Source of the DNA: Atribacterota bacterium
GTDB lineage: Bacteria; Atribacterota; Atribacteria; Atribacterales; Caldatribacteriaceae
Length of the DNA stretch: 37,056 bases
NCBI GenBank assembly: GCA_039638595.1
Contig: JBDIWM010000020.1
Span: forward strand, 1 to 37,056
Direction of reading: 5' to 3'
Shown here: positions 23,551 to 31,966 of the stretch, piece after piece
Layout of the letters: each line of letters opens with the position of its first letter
Position numbering within the stretch: the stretch's first letter is position 1
Made by a program: the position numbers and the translations under genes
The notes under the pieces: generated by a model
Told to the model about the DNA's origin: nothing
Databases searched by the model: none
The model's input: only the letters and a program-made list of their open reading frames with translations

Positions 23551-25062
23551 GTGGTAAAACAATACATTCTGGGAGTGGATCTGGGAACTTCTTCCCTTAA
23601 GGGGACTCTTCTAGACCTTGAGAGTAACGAGGTGGTGACCGCTTCGGTAGAGTTGTCGGTTTCCTATCCCGATTCCTATTCCGCCGAACAAAGTCCCCAA
23701 GATTGGTGGAATGCCTTTTTGTCCCTCTTGCGGAAGTTGAAAGAAAAAATAGGTGACTTGAACCAGATTGCAGGTATCGGTCTTTCGGGACAGATGCTGG
23801 GACTCGTGGTGCTGGACAAAGAGGGACAGCCGTTATATCCAGCGATCATCTGGTGTGATCAACGGAGCTTCAGAGAGTTGGAATATATTAAGGAAGCTCT
23901 GGGGGTAGAGAAGCTTTTAGAGTACACGGCTAATACCCCGCTTACCGGGTACTGGTTGCCCAAAATCCTCTGGTTAAGGAATCATAAACCCGAAGTGCTC
24001 CAAAACGCTGCCAGATTTCTTTTGCCGAAAGACTATCTGCGTTTCCGGTTGACTGGAGGGTACGTGACCGAAGTTTCCGATGCATCGGGAACGCTCGTTT
24101 TTGATGTAGCACATCGGAGATGGTCGGAGGAGATTATTCAGTTCTTTGCTCTCAAGCGCATTGTTTTTCCCGAAGTGGTGGAATCACCAGAAATCACGGG
24201 GTACGTTGATGAAAAAGTAGCCCAGGAGACGGGCTTGCGTTCGCAAATTCCGGTTGTGGGTGGTGGAGGGGATCAGTCCAGTGGGGGAATTGGTTTAGGG
24301 GTGATTAAAAAGGGCATTTTATCGTGTGTTTTGGGGACTTCAGGTGTGGTTATGGCGATGACCGAGAGTCCCAAAAGGGATTATAAGAATCGGGGTTTGC
24401 ACTCTTTCTGTTATTCTATTCCCGGAACCTGGTTTTTAATGGGGTGCACACTGGCTGCTGGTGGTTCCTATCAGTGGTTGTTGCAGACCATGCGGGGGGT
24501 CAACCCCAATCTCGATTATACCGCGCTCAATACCATGGCTGAACGGGTTCCGGCTGGAAGCGAAGGCGTGTTGTTCCTTCCCTATCTCATTGGGGAGCGG
24601 ACTCCCCATTCCGATCCCAAAGCTCGAGGAGTATTCTGGGGTCTTTCTTATCATCACGAGCTCAGACACTTGGTACGTGCGGTCATAGAAGGGGTCGCGT
24701 TCAGCCAGCGAGAATCGGTAGAGATTTTACGTGAGTTCGGCTTAACTGGAGAGAAGATGATTCTTTCGGGTGGAGCGGCTCGAAGCTCGCTTTGGTGTCA
24801 GATTTTTGCCGATGTAGTTGGTCTACCGATGGTGACGACCAGTGTCGACGACCCGGCTTCCCTGGGGGCGGCCATTATTGCTGGTGTGGGTATGAACCGT
24901 TTTTCTTCCTTTGAGGAAGGTTGTGGCCGGTACGTTACGATGCAGCAAGTTTTCGAACCGTCTTCCGCGAATCACGAACTCTATACCACGCTTTTTACTC
25001 AGTACCGGCAACTCTATCAGTCACTGAAGATGTTTAATCACGGTTTCCCACTTTTGCAGTAA
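23551..25062 (+). CDS. FGGY-family ketose kinase, xylulokinase-like
   Basis: A 503-residue cytoplasmic kinase, GTG behind AGGGGGG. The N-terminal phosphate loop is DLGTSSLKGTLLD. The substrate region IGLSGQMLGLVVLD and PAIIWCDQRS follows xylulokinases, as do NTPLTGYWLPKILWLRNHKPE and SDASGTLVFD. The catalytic Asp is in GGGGDQSSGG, and the ADP-binding part contains LGTSG, LSGGAARSSLWCQ and DDPASLGAA. XylB proteins have QMHG where this has QMLG, so substrate preference may differ (for example L-ribulose or L-xylulose). It is followed by an AraD-like gene, which fits that idea. Confidence 0.92.
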   Translation: MVKQYILGVDLGTSSLKGTLLDLESNEVVTASVELSVSYPDSYSAEQSPQDWWNAFLSLLRKLKEKIGDLNQIAGIGLSGQMLGLVVLDKEGQPLYPAIIWCDQRSFRELEYIKEALGVEKLLEYTANTPLTGYWLPKILWLRNHKPEVLQNAARFLLPKDYLRFRLTGGYVTEVSDASGTLVFDVAHRRWSEEIIQFFALKRIVFPEVVESPEITGYVDEKVAQETGLRSQIPVVGGGGDQSSGGIGLGVIKKGILSCVLGTSGVVMAMTESPKRDYKNRGLHSFCYSIPGTWFLMGCTLAAGGSYQWLLQTMRGVNPNLDYTALNTMAERVPAGSEGVLFLPYLIGERTPHSDPKARGVFWGLSYHHELRHLVRAVIEGVAFSQRESVEILREFGLTGEKMILSGGAARSSLWCQIFADVVGLPMVTTSVDDPASLGAAIIAGVGMNRFSSFEEGCGRYVTMQQVFEPSSANHELYTTLFTQYRQLYQSLKMFNHGFPLLQ

Positions 25063-25092
25063 TGAATTTGAGCGTCATTCGAGGTGAGAAAA

Positions 25093-25791
25093 GTGCTTGA
25101 GGCATTGAAAGAAAAGGTGTGGCAAGCAAATCTGGAATTGCAGAAAAAGGGGCTGGTGCTCTATACCTGGGGTAACGCCAGTGAAATCGTGCGGAGCGAG
25201 GGGCTGGTGGTGATTAAGCCCAGTGGAGTACCGTATGAAGAGTTACGTCCAGAGTCCATGGTGGTTGTGGACCTTGAGGGAAAAGTTGTGGAGGGAAATT
25301 TACGCCCTTCAGTGGATACAAAGATTCACCTTGATCTGTACAAGGCTTTCCCCGAGATTGGTGGTGTGGTCCACACCCATTCTACGTATGCTTGTGCGTG
25401 GGCGCAGGCCTGCCGGGATATTCCCTGTCTTGGAGGTACTCATGCTGATTATTTCTTTGGTTCCATCCCCTGTACCCGTCCGCTCTCTGAAGAAGAAGTG
25501 GAACGATCCTTTGAAGGGGATACGGGAAAAGTGATTGCAGAACGTTTTGTTAACATTAAACCCCTGGAAATCCCCGGGGTTCTTGTGGCCTATCATGGTC
25601 CATTTACCTGGGGGAAGGATGCTGACGAGGCGGTATTCCACAGCGTGGTTCTGGAAGAAATAGCCCGCATGAGCTGGCTGACGCTATCAATCAATCCGCA
25701 AGCGGTGCCGCTTTCCCCCAAAATGCTTGAAAAACGGTATTTTCGTAAACACGGTAAGGATGCTCACTATGGGCAGAGGTTACCTCACTAA
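25093..25791 (+). CDS. araD: L-ribulose-5-phosphate 4-epimerase-like class II aldolase family protein
   Basis: 232 residues from GTG 25093 (GAGGTG six bases upstream; GTG 25084 lies inside that site). The sequence reads like AraD throughout: YTWGNASE, VIKPSGVPYEEL, zinc ligands in VVHTHSTYACAWAQA, GTHADYFFGSIPCTR with the catalytic Asp, and the third His in AYHGPFTWGKDADEAV. AraD converts L-ribulose 5-phosphate to D-xylulose 5-phosphate by retro-aldol chemistry. With the preceding FGGY kinase it gives a route from an L-pentulose into the pentose phosphate pathway. A fuculose-phosphate aldolase role is less likely. Confidence 0.9.
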   Translation: MLEALKEKVWQANLELQKKGLVLYTWGNASEIVRSEGLVVIKPSGVPYEELRPESMVVVDLEGKVVEGNLRPSVDTKIHLDLYKAFPEIGGVVHTHSTYACAWAQACRDIPCLGGTHADYFFGSIPCTRPLSEEEVERSFEGDTGKVIAERFVNIKPLEIPGVLVAYHGPFTWGKDADEAVFHSVVLEEIARMSWLTLSINPQAVPLSPKMLEKRYFRKHGKDAHYGQRLPH

Positions 25792-25818
25792 GTCAGAATT
25801 TTTGAGGAGGTGAGTGGA

Positions 25819-26619
25819 GTGGAATATATTGTCCTTTATGGAACCAAAATTCCGGTCATTGGTTTTGGTACCTGGGATATACGGGGTGAAGTGGGAGAAA
25901 AAGCGGTTTTGAGCGCACTCTCTCTGGGGTACCGTCACATTGATACGGCTGAATTCTATGACAACGAGGAGAGAATAGGTTCTGCCATTCGGAAATCTGG
26001 AGTACCCAGGGAGGAGATTTTTTTGACCACCAAAGTCTGGTATACGCATCTCCGTTGGGAGGATGTAAAAAAGTCCTGTGAGGAGAGTTTACGCAAGCTT
26101 AAAACCGATTATGTGGATCTCTATCTCATTCACTGGCCGACGGAGAGCGTTCCTTTAGAAGAAACCATTGGAGCGATGGAAAAACTTCGGGAGGAAGGGA
26201 AAATCCGTTTTCTGGGAGTCAGTAACTTTGATATCTCGTTACTCGAAAAAGCCCTTCAAGTTGCCTCGTCGCCTGTTCTTACTAACCAGGTGGAATGTCA
26301 TCCCTATCTGACTCAGCAGGATTTACTCCGTTACTGTCAGGAAAAGAACGTGATGCTCACGGCCTACTCACCTCTGGCTCGGGGAAGACTTCTTGGAGAC
26401 CCGGTGCTCACGCGTATAGGCGAAAAATATGGAAAATCGCCCAATCAGGTTGCCCTGCGCTGGCTCGTCCAGCGAAAAATGGTGGCAGCCATTCCCAAAG
26501 CCCAGAGCATTGAACATCAAAAGGAAAATCTGGAAATTTTTGACTTTGCTTTAACCTCTGAAGAAATGGAAGAGATTGGTCGTTTAGACCGTGGAGAAAA
26601 AGTTGCTTCGAGGTTGTAA
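25819..26619 (+). CDS. aldo/keto reductase
   Basis: 266 residues from GTG 25819, with GAGGAGGTG at the right distance; GTG 25810 overlaps that site. The catalytic tetrad is visible: Asp and Tyr in HIDTAEFYDNE, Lys in LTTKVW, and His in YLIHWP. Cofactor features LGVSNFD, NQVECHPYL, AYSPLARG and the IPKAQSIEHQKEN stretch near the C-terminus, which usually binds the NADP phosphate, are all present. It may interconvert an aldose and its alditol, matching the polyol theme of the operon. Confidence 0.92.
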   Translation: MEYIVLYGTKIPVIGFGTWDIRGEVGEKAVLSALSLGYRHIDTAEFYDNEERIGSAIRKSGVPREEIFLTTKVWYTHLRWEDVKKSCEESLRKLKTDYVDLYLIHWPTESVPLEETIGAMEKLREEGKIRFLGVSNFDISLLEKALQVASSPVLTNQVECHPYLTQQDLLRYCQEKNVMLTAYSPLARGRLLGDPVLTRIGEKYGKSPNQVALRWLVQRKMVAAIPKAQSIEHQKENLEIFDFALTSEEMEEIGRLDRGEKVASRL

Positions 26620-27820
26620 GGTTTTCCTGGGTATTGTTTTCCTGACCCTCCTTCTTGTAGAAAGCGCGTTGTCGATGCCACCGCGCTTTCTTTTTCTCTT
26701 TATCGGTGACGGGATGGGTGAAAATGATGTGCAATTGTTGAAGGCCTATCAAGAATCGCGTGGTCTTGTGAGTGCGTTTTCGGCTCTCCCATACGCTGGT
26801 GTGGTTGGCACCACCTCCCTTGGAGAAATTCCCGATTCGGCGTCTTCGGGAACAGCCCTGGCCTGTGGGGTGAAAACTCGAAATGGAACGGTTGGGCTGG
26901 ACCCCTCTGGAAGAACCGTTCCATCCATTGCTGAAATCGCAAAAAGGCAGGGTTTTCGGGTGGGCATTGTCACCAATGTGGCCATTAACGATGCCACGCC
27001 AGCTTCCTTCTATGCCCATCGCTCTTCCCGTCGAGATTACTCTGGTATTGCCTTCGATATGGTTGAAAGCGGTTTTGACCTTTTTGTAGGATGGGGAATT
27101 GCCTCACCAGGTAATGCGCTTACTTTGGCCAGGGAACGAGGGTACACGGTTATCCGGAGTTGGGACGATTTCCTCTCTCATAAGGAATTACCGCTCATTG
27201 CCCTGCTTTCCTTTCCCTTTCGCATTGACCAAAAAGAAGGGTATACGTTAAAGGATGCCGTTCGCCGGGGGATAGACCTTCTTTCTAACGATCGGGGTTT
27301 CTTTCTTCTGGTAGAGGGTGGAAAGATTGACTGGTGTAAACACATGAATGACGTGGGAACACTCCTCTTTGAGTTACTCGATTTTGATGAGGCAATTCAA
27401 GAAGCGCTGTCCTTCGCTCATCGATATCCCCAGGAAACTTTGATTCTGGTTACTGCAGACCATGAGACTGGAGGGCTGGGAGTGGGTGTTGATGTGAACT
27501 TTTTGGGCATTCTCAGCCAATCCTTCTCGTATCAGATTTTTCTGGATAAGGTTTCTTCCGGGGTGTCTCTGCCTGAACTTGCCCGAGAAATGTGGCCTCT
27601 GGGAGAATTTTCGGATTTCCAAGTTCCCACCGGTGATGTCAACAAGACATTCGTGGCCCTGGCACGTGCGTTTTCTCGGAAGGTCGGGATTTCCTGGGAA
27701 ACCACCGGCCACACTGGAAAGAACGTACCGGTTTTTCTGTGGGGACAGCCTGAACCTTCTTGCATCTTCCAGGACAACACCGATGTTTTTAAAATCCTGA
27801 AGGATTGCCTAAAGAGGTGA
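26603..27820 (+). CDS. secreted alkaline phosphatase (PhoA family)
   Basis: About 405 residues. TTG 26603 has GGAG six bases upstream and overlaps the reductase gene by 17 bases; GTG 26591 is an alternative. A signal peptide (VFLGIVFLTLLLVESALS) directs it out of the cytoplasm. Metal and nucleophile motifs are complete: FIGDGMGENDV, PDSASSGTALACGVKT (Ser after Asp), NDATPASFYAHR, VEGGKIDWCKHMND, VTADHETGG and TGHTGKNVPVF. It would release phosphate from phosphomonoesters outside the membrane, perhaps from a phosphorylated polyol or sugar before uptake. It is the last gene of the operon and ends one base from the convergent gene. Confidence 0.9.
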   Translation: MLRGCKVFLGIVFLTLLLVESALSMPPRFLFLFIGDGMGENDVQLLKAYQESRGLVSAFSALPYAGVVGTTSLGEIPDSASSGTALACGVKTRNGTVGLDPSGRTVPSIAEIAKRQGFRVGIVTNVAINDATPASFYAHRSSRRDYSGIAFDMVESGFDLFVGWGIASPGNALTLARERGYTVIRSWDDFLSHKELPLIALLSFPFRIDQKEGYTLKDAVRRGIDLLSNDRGFFLLVEGGKIDWCKHMNDVGTLLFELLDFDEAIQEALSFAHRYPQETLILVTADHETGGLGVGVDVNFLGILSQSFSYQIFLDKVSSGVSLPELAREMWPLGEFSDFQVPTGDVNKTFVALARAFSRKVGISWETTGHTGKNVPVFLWGQPEPSCIFQDNTDVFKILKDCLKR

Positions 27821-27821
27821 C

Positions 27822-28319
27822 TCAGGCTTCTTCCTCTTTTTCTTCTAAATGGATTTCCTGTTGGTCGGAGTCGACCCAGATCAGTTCAGCAAATCGACCC
27901 CAATGGAGCATTGCGTTTTTAATTTTTTGGACTTCTTCCGTGGTGAAGTCTCTGGTGATGAGCTGGTCCAAGTATTCCATGCCCACGGTGTGTTCTTCGC
28001 TTTGGGTGAGGAAGGAAAGTAACTCTTTGAAAACGGGAATTTCGAGTAACGTGGTAGCGATAATCTTTTTCCGTTCTTCCTGGCTACTCTGGACAAAATG
28101 TTTTCCCTTGGGAGTGAAGAAGACATCTCCAGCATCGTACTCGATAAAACCAAGTAATCTGGCGGTTTCCAAAACGCTGAGAAGTTGCTCTAACTGGTGA
28201 TCGATGTTCTTGCCTAACCTGTAAACGTCTATTTTTCCCGATTCGTCGTCTAAAATTTCTAAAAATCCAATGACTTCGCTTACCCCTGCTTTAAGGTAAG
28301 GACCGGTTTCATCGTCCAT
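27822..28319 (-). CDS. stand-alone AAA-associated C-terminal domain protein (NitT/TauT-type ABC accessory)
   Basis: A 165-residue acidic cytoplasmic protein; ATG 28319 is preferred over GTG 28322 for its spacing from AGGTGA. It matches the domain usually found as the C-terminal half of nitrate/sulfonate-type ABC ATPases: LKAGVSEVIGFLEIL, GKIDVYRLG, LETARLLGFIEYDAGDVFFTPKG, and WGRFAELIWVDSD. Here the domain is a separate gene after the ATPase gene, which is short and lacks it. A paralogue with the same ending (AELIRVDSDDQEIHLEE) is at 30648-31163. It probably regulates or stabilises the ATPase. Stop codons of this gene and the phosphatase are one base apart. Confidence 0.85.
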   Translation of the reverse strand: MDDETGPYLKAGVSEVIGFLEILDDESGKIDVYRLGKNIDHQLEQLLSVLETARLLGFIEYDAGDVFFTPKGKHFVQSSQEERKKIIATTLLEIPVFKELLSFLTQSEEHTVGMEYLDQLITRDFTTEEVQKIKNAMLHWGRFAELIWVDSDQQEIHLEEKEEEA

Positions 28320-28351
28320 CACGTTTCACCTGCAAACCCTATTATACCATT

Positions 28352-29119
28352 TCACTTACTGATGTGGCTACTCACGATAAGCGCGTAGAGGTGATCCAGG
28401 ATGGATTCGAACTCTTTGGAGTGAACGTCTCGGGGACGGGGTAGGGAAACTTCGATTTCTCCCACGACTTTACTGGGACGGGTGCTGAGCACCACGATAC
28501 GGTCGGACATGAGAATGGCTTCTTCGATGTTATGAGTGACCATGACTACCGAACGAATGGAGAGCTTACCACTGGTCCACAATTTGAGGAATTCCTCGCG
28601 AAGGTCAGCAGCGGTAAGGACGTCAAGGGAGGAAAACGGTTCATCCATGAATAAAATCTCTGGTTCTACCGCCAGGGCACGGGCAAATCCCACTCTCTGT
28701 TTCATACCTCCAGAGAGTTCTCGGGGATATGCGTCTTCGAAAGAATCGAGACCCACAAGGTCGATGTATTTTAAAGCAGTACGGATGCGTTGTCGGGGAG
28801 GAATACCCCGGGCTTCGAGCACCAGTTCGATGTTTTCCTGAACAGTGAGCCAGGGAATCAGAGCGAAGTTTTGAAAAACAATCGATGCGTTGGGATTGGG
28901 TCCAGAAAGTGGTTGCTCTTTATAAAGAACCTGTCCTTTGGTTGGGGGGACGAGACCGGCGGCAATGCGAACCACGGTCGATTTTCCTGAACCAGATGGA
29001 CCAACGATGACCACAAATTCCCCTTCTTTCACCACAAGGTCGATCTCATCGATGACAGAAAAATATTTCCCTTTCTCGATATACGCTTTAGTGATTTCTT
29101 TAAGTTCTAACAAAACCAT
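28352..29119 (-). CDS. NitT/TauT-type ABC transporter ATPase
   Basis: 255 residues, ATG behind GAGGAAT. Walker A is GPSGSGKST, the Q-loop FQNFALIPWLTV retains Gln, the signature is LSGGMKQRVGFARA, Walker B is ILFMDEPFSSLD and the switch His is in MVTHNIEEAI; all are canonical. PWLTVQENIEL and the overall length match the nitrate/sulfonate/taurine family core. Many relatives that work with such fused permeases carry an extra C-terminal AAA-associated domain; this one ends after the core, and the domain is encoded separately on both sides. Confidence 0.92.
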   Translation of the reverse strand: MVLLELKEITKAYIEKGKYFSVIDEIDLVVKEGEFVVIVGPSGSGKSTVVRIAAGLVPPTKGQVLYKEQPLSGPNPNASIVFQNFALIPWLTVQENIELVLEARGIPPRQRIRTALKYIDLVGLDSFEDAYPRELSGGMKQRVGFARALAVEPEILFMDEPFSSLDVLTAADLREEFLKLWTSGKLSIRSVVMVTHNIEEAILMSDRIVVLSTRPSKVVGEIEVSLPRPRDVHSKEFESILDHLYALIVSSHISK

Positions 29120-29130
29120 GATGTATTCCT

Positions 29131-30633
29131 CTATTCACTGAAGTTGTATTTTTCAGCCGCATGATGATACCAGCGTTTCCAGAAAAAGGTGTTGATGAAT
29201 ACGATCCAGATGGTCATAGCGAGTACTACCCAGAGAAGTTCTTTGGGTTGTGCGGTAGCGGAAAGAAGCAGAGAACCAATGCCATGAATGGAAAAAACCT
29301 CCTTTCCGAAATTCACTTCTTCAGCCACCATGGAAGCGTTCCAGGCTCCACCCCAGGCTGTGATGGTCCCCGTGATGAGCGAGGGGAGCATGGCTGGAAT
29401 GAGGATGGTGCGGTAATAGAGGAATCCTCGCACACCAAAGTTACTGGCCATCTCAATAATGGTGGAGGGAATCATGAGTGCGCCTTTGAGCATGTTGAAA
29501 AGGGTATACCAGAGCGACCCGGTAAGGAGAAGCAGTACGGCGGCTATTCCCATGTACTCTCTACCAATGTTACGCACGATAAGTGGGTAAAAGATAACCG
29601 CCGGGATGCTCCCCATGGTTGCTGCCAGGGTGTAAATGTTTTTTACGGTATTGCTCGCTCGAATCGCCTTAATGACGAAAGGAAACGAGAAAAGAATGGA
29701 GAGTCCTACCGCGACTATGACCCGGAAGGTGGTGGCAATGAGGTTTTCAGGAATTTCCACAAGACGAGGAGGATAAGGTGGTTTCAGAAGCCAGTAAAGA
29801 AAATAGGCAAAAAGTCCGAGAAGAAGGGTGTAGAAAACGTACCGCAGGGTGGAGAGGAGTTTCTGATGTCTTTGTAATCCTCCTCCCCAGGAAAGGATAT
29901 GGTCAAGATGCTGGGAGAGTTTTTCCCAGCGGATATTGTTTCGTAAAAAGGTTACAACGCCTGGTTCTTCAGGAGCACTCCCCACGGCACCAAATTTGAA
30001 GAGGTCACTCCATTCAATTAGCGGGCGGAAGAGAAACCACTGGGTGCACCAGTTGATGAAAACAATGGTCCCAACGGTGATGAACATACCGACAATGTTA
30101 CCCTTAGCGACGTAACTCATCATGGCTGTCCCGAGCCCGGGTAAACGGACTTCCACATTTCCCAGGGTGATGATTTCCGAAGCCATGAGGAAGTACCAGC
30201 CAACGGCAATGCTGACACCACTATTATAAACAATGGTGGGAGCAAGAGCAGGGACGTAAATGCGTTTGACCAGAAAGTTGGGGTTCATACCGAAAGATCG
30301 GGCCATTTCAGCAATATCCCTGGGGAAAGTTTTTACCGTTTCATACACTCCAAAGGCAATGTTCCAGACCTGGGAAGTAAAGATGAGAAAGATTGCCGCC
30401 AGTTCTAAACCTATACGCTGTCCTCGAAAAAGAAGTACCAGAATTGATACGGCGATGGGGAAAAAACCAAGAATTGGAACCGATTGCAGGACATCAAGAA
30501 GTGGAATCATCCAGCGTTCTCTTCGAGGACTCATGGCTGCTAAAACTCCATAAACAATCCCAAAAAGGAGGGAAAAAAAATAGGCAACAAAAATACGAAT
30601 CACAGACCAGAATGCTGCAGAAAAAAGATACAT
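29131..30633 (-). CDS. fused double permease of NitT/TauT-type ABC transporter
   Basis: A 500-residue membrane protein made of two binding-protein-dependent permease domains. Domain 1 (about 1-215) has PLLDVLQSVPILGFFP and coupling loop EMARSFGMNPNFLVKRIYVPALAP; domain 2 (about 270-495) has GSIPAVIFYPLIVR and coupling loop EMASNFGVRGFLYYRTILIPAMLP. The linker has a cytoplasmic stretch (RWEKLSQHLDHILSWG). This double-permease family is known in other bacteria without a dedicated binding protein, and none is visible here. ATG 30633 lies behind GGGAGTG. The substrate is unknown. Confidence 0.9.
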   Translation of the reverse strand: MYLFSAAFWSVIRIFVAYFFSLLFGIVYGVLAAMSPRRERWMIPLLDVLQSVPILGFFPIAVSILVLLFRGQRIGLELAAIFLIFTSQVWNIAFGVYETVKTFPRDIAEMARSFGMNPNFLVKRIYVPALAPTIVYNSGVSIAVGWYFLMASEIITLGNVEVRLPGLGTAMMSYVAKGNIVGMFITVGTIVFINWCTQWFLFRPLIEWSDLFKFGAVGSAPEEPGVVTFLRNNIRWEKLSQHLDHILSWGGGLQRHQKLLSTLRYVFYTLLLGLFAYFLYWLLKPPYPPRLVEIPENLIATTFRVIVAVGLSILFSFPFVIKAIRASNTVKNIYTLAATMGSIPAVIFYPLIVRNIGREYMGIAAVLLLLTGSLWYTLFNMLKGALMIPSTIIEMASNFGVRGFLYYRTILIPAMLPSLITGTITAWGGAWNASMVAEEVNFGKEVFSIHGIGSLLLSATAQPKELLWVVLAMTIWIVFINTFFWKRWYHHAAEKYNFSE

Positions 30634-30647
30634 TCTAACACTCCCGC

Positions 30648-31163
30648 TTATTCATTTTCTCCGTTCCCTTCCCTTTCTTCCTCTTCTTCCAGGTGAATTT
30701 CCTGGTCATCAGAGTCCACCCGGATGAGTTCGGCAAATCGTCCCCAATCGAGAATGATATCTTTTGCCTTTTCTACCTCTTTTTCCGGAAGCACCCGGCC
30801 GATGATTTCTTCCAGGTATTCGACATCCACCACATGATTCTCTTTGAGATGGAGCACATCGAGAAGTTCTTTGAATACGTCGAACTGAGGAAGAATCTGG
30901 GCGATGATTTTTTTGCGTTCGTCGGTAGAACCCTGGAGTAAGGTTTTGCCCAGCCCGGTAAGCAAGATATCCCCTTCTTCCACCGTAACAAAGCCAAAAG
31001 TTTTGGCTGTTTCCACCGCACTCAGGAGCTGATCCAGTTTGTGACCAATGGTTTTTCCAATTTTGTAGACATCGATTTTACCGCCTTCATCATCGATCAT
31101 TTCCAGGAGTCCTACAACTTCGCTTACTCCTGCTTTTGGCCAGTGGCCACTTTCTTCTCTCAT
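30648..31163 (-). CDS. stand-alone AAA-associated C-terminal domain protein, paralogue
   Basis: 171 residues, ATG behind GGGGAGG. It is paralogous along its whole length to the protein at 27822-28319: PKAGVSEVVGLLEMI, GKIDVYKIGKTIGHKLDQLL, VETAKTFGFVTVEEGDILLTGLGK, and WGRFAELIRVDSD are shared with small changes. The tail is strongly acidic and glycine/asparagine-containing (EEEEEREGNGENE). First gene of the transporter operon, 15 bases before the permease. Two copies suggest a heterodimer, or one copy per ATPase. Confidence 0.85.
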   Translation of the reverse strand: MREESGHWPKAGVSEVVGLLEMIDDEGGKIDVYKIGKTIGHKLDQLLSAVETAKTFGFVTVEEGDILLTGLGKTLLQGSTDERKKIIAQILPQFDVFKELLDVLHLKENHVVDVEYLEEIIGRVLPEKEVEKAKDIILDWGRFAELIRVDSDDQEIHLEEEEEREGNGENE

Positions 31164-31240
31164 AGTTTTCCTCCCCGTTCGTAACTCTTTCTCCTCTAAT
31201 TTCGTATTCTACACTACTTTGTAAAGGAAAAAAAAGCCAA

Positions 31241-31966
31241 TCAGTTGGGGTTTGATTCCGTGGCAAGCGCCCCTTTCAACTCCAGGGCATTTTCAAGCAT
31301 AAAGGTATTATTGAAAAGACAGAAAGTTTCTTTTTGTATTTCTTTCAGTTTTTGGGCAAGTATTCTGATTTCTTCCTGGGTATAGCGGTAGTGATAGCTT
31401 CCTTTACCGTGAAGGCGAAAGTACTGAATGCTACCGGTGGTAGGGAAAGCGTAAAATGGGTCAACGACATGAATCAGGTCAAGGTCTTTGCAAATTTTGC
31501 GAATGATTGCTGAAGGCCAATTTCCTCGGGGTTCAAATCCCCATAAAAATGGATTTCTTTCCAGTTTTCGGAAAAAGTGTGAAAGGTTGGTGAGGTTTTC
31601 GGAAGTCGGCTGGAAAGAGGGAGGGCATTGGATAACGATGACTTTGGCTTGGAGAATATGGGCTTCGTAAAGGGTGATGGTGATGCTTTCTTCAACCTCG
31701 GGAGTATTCTTAAAGAAACCCAGATTGTGAGGGACGAAGTGGGGTGGAAGTTTCGCTCGGCGATAGGTGGGAGACGTATGGGGATGAGTGATTCCTTGAA
31801 ACGCTTTCATGGTGAAGATGAAAGAAGAAGGTGCTCCTTTTCGGAGGTTAAGAAGGTTTTTCTCGGAGAGCGGCGTATAAAAGGTCTTCTGGATTTCGAC
31901 CACGTCGAGTTGTTGAAAGAGCGAAATTCGTGAGACTGGAAGTCCGCATACTCCAACTCGAATCAT
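31241..31966 (-). CDS. DUF72 family protein (YecE-like)
   Basis: A 241-residue DUF72 TIM-barrel-like protein of normal length. Motifs include VEIQKTFYTPLS, FIFTMKAFQGITHP, WGFEPRGNW, YFRLHGKGSYHYRYTQEEI and CLFNNTFMLENALELK, all typical of the family. The biochemical role of DUF72 is not established. The start codon overlaps the stop of the preceding SPOR/glycosidase gene (ATGA), so the two are translationally coupled, which is an uncommon pairing. It ends before a T-rich stretch (31227-31235 as read on the minus strand). Confidence 0.9.
   Translation of the reverse strand: MIRVGVCGLPVSRISLFQQLDVVEIQKTFYTPLSEKNLLNLRKGAPSSFIFTMKAFQGITHPHTSPTYRRAKLPPHFVPHNLGFFKNTPEVEESITITLYEAHILQAKVIVIQCPPSFQPTSENLTNLSHFFRKLERNPFLWGFEPRGNWPSAIIRKICKDLDLIHVVDPFYAFPTTGSIQYFRLHGKGSYHYRYTQEEIRILAQKLKEIQKETFCLFNNTFMLENALELKGALATESNPN

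Noticed and set aside
27811-27839. AAAGAGG/CCTCTTT inverted repeat at the convergent gene ends as a bidirectional terminator
   Set aside because: The stem is only 7 bp with a 15-base loop inside coding sequence, too weak to call.
29161-29877. Long + strand open frame of 238 codons
   Set aside because: It lies antisense inside the double-permease gene. Its product is charged, low-complexity and without a recognisable domain; it is a shadow of the real gene.
31206-31240. Possible minus-strand promoter (TAGAAT with TTTACA or TTGGCT) before the first AAA-associated gene
   Set aside because: The spacings are 8 or 23 bases, so no acceptable -35/-10 pair.
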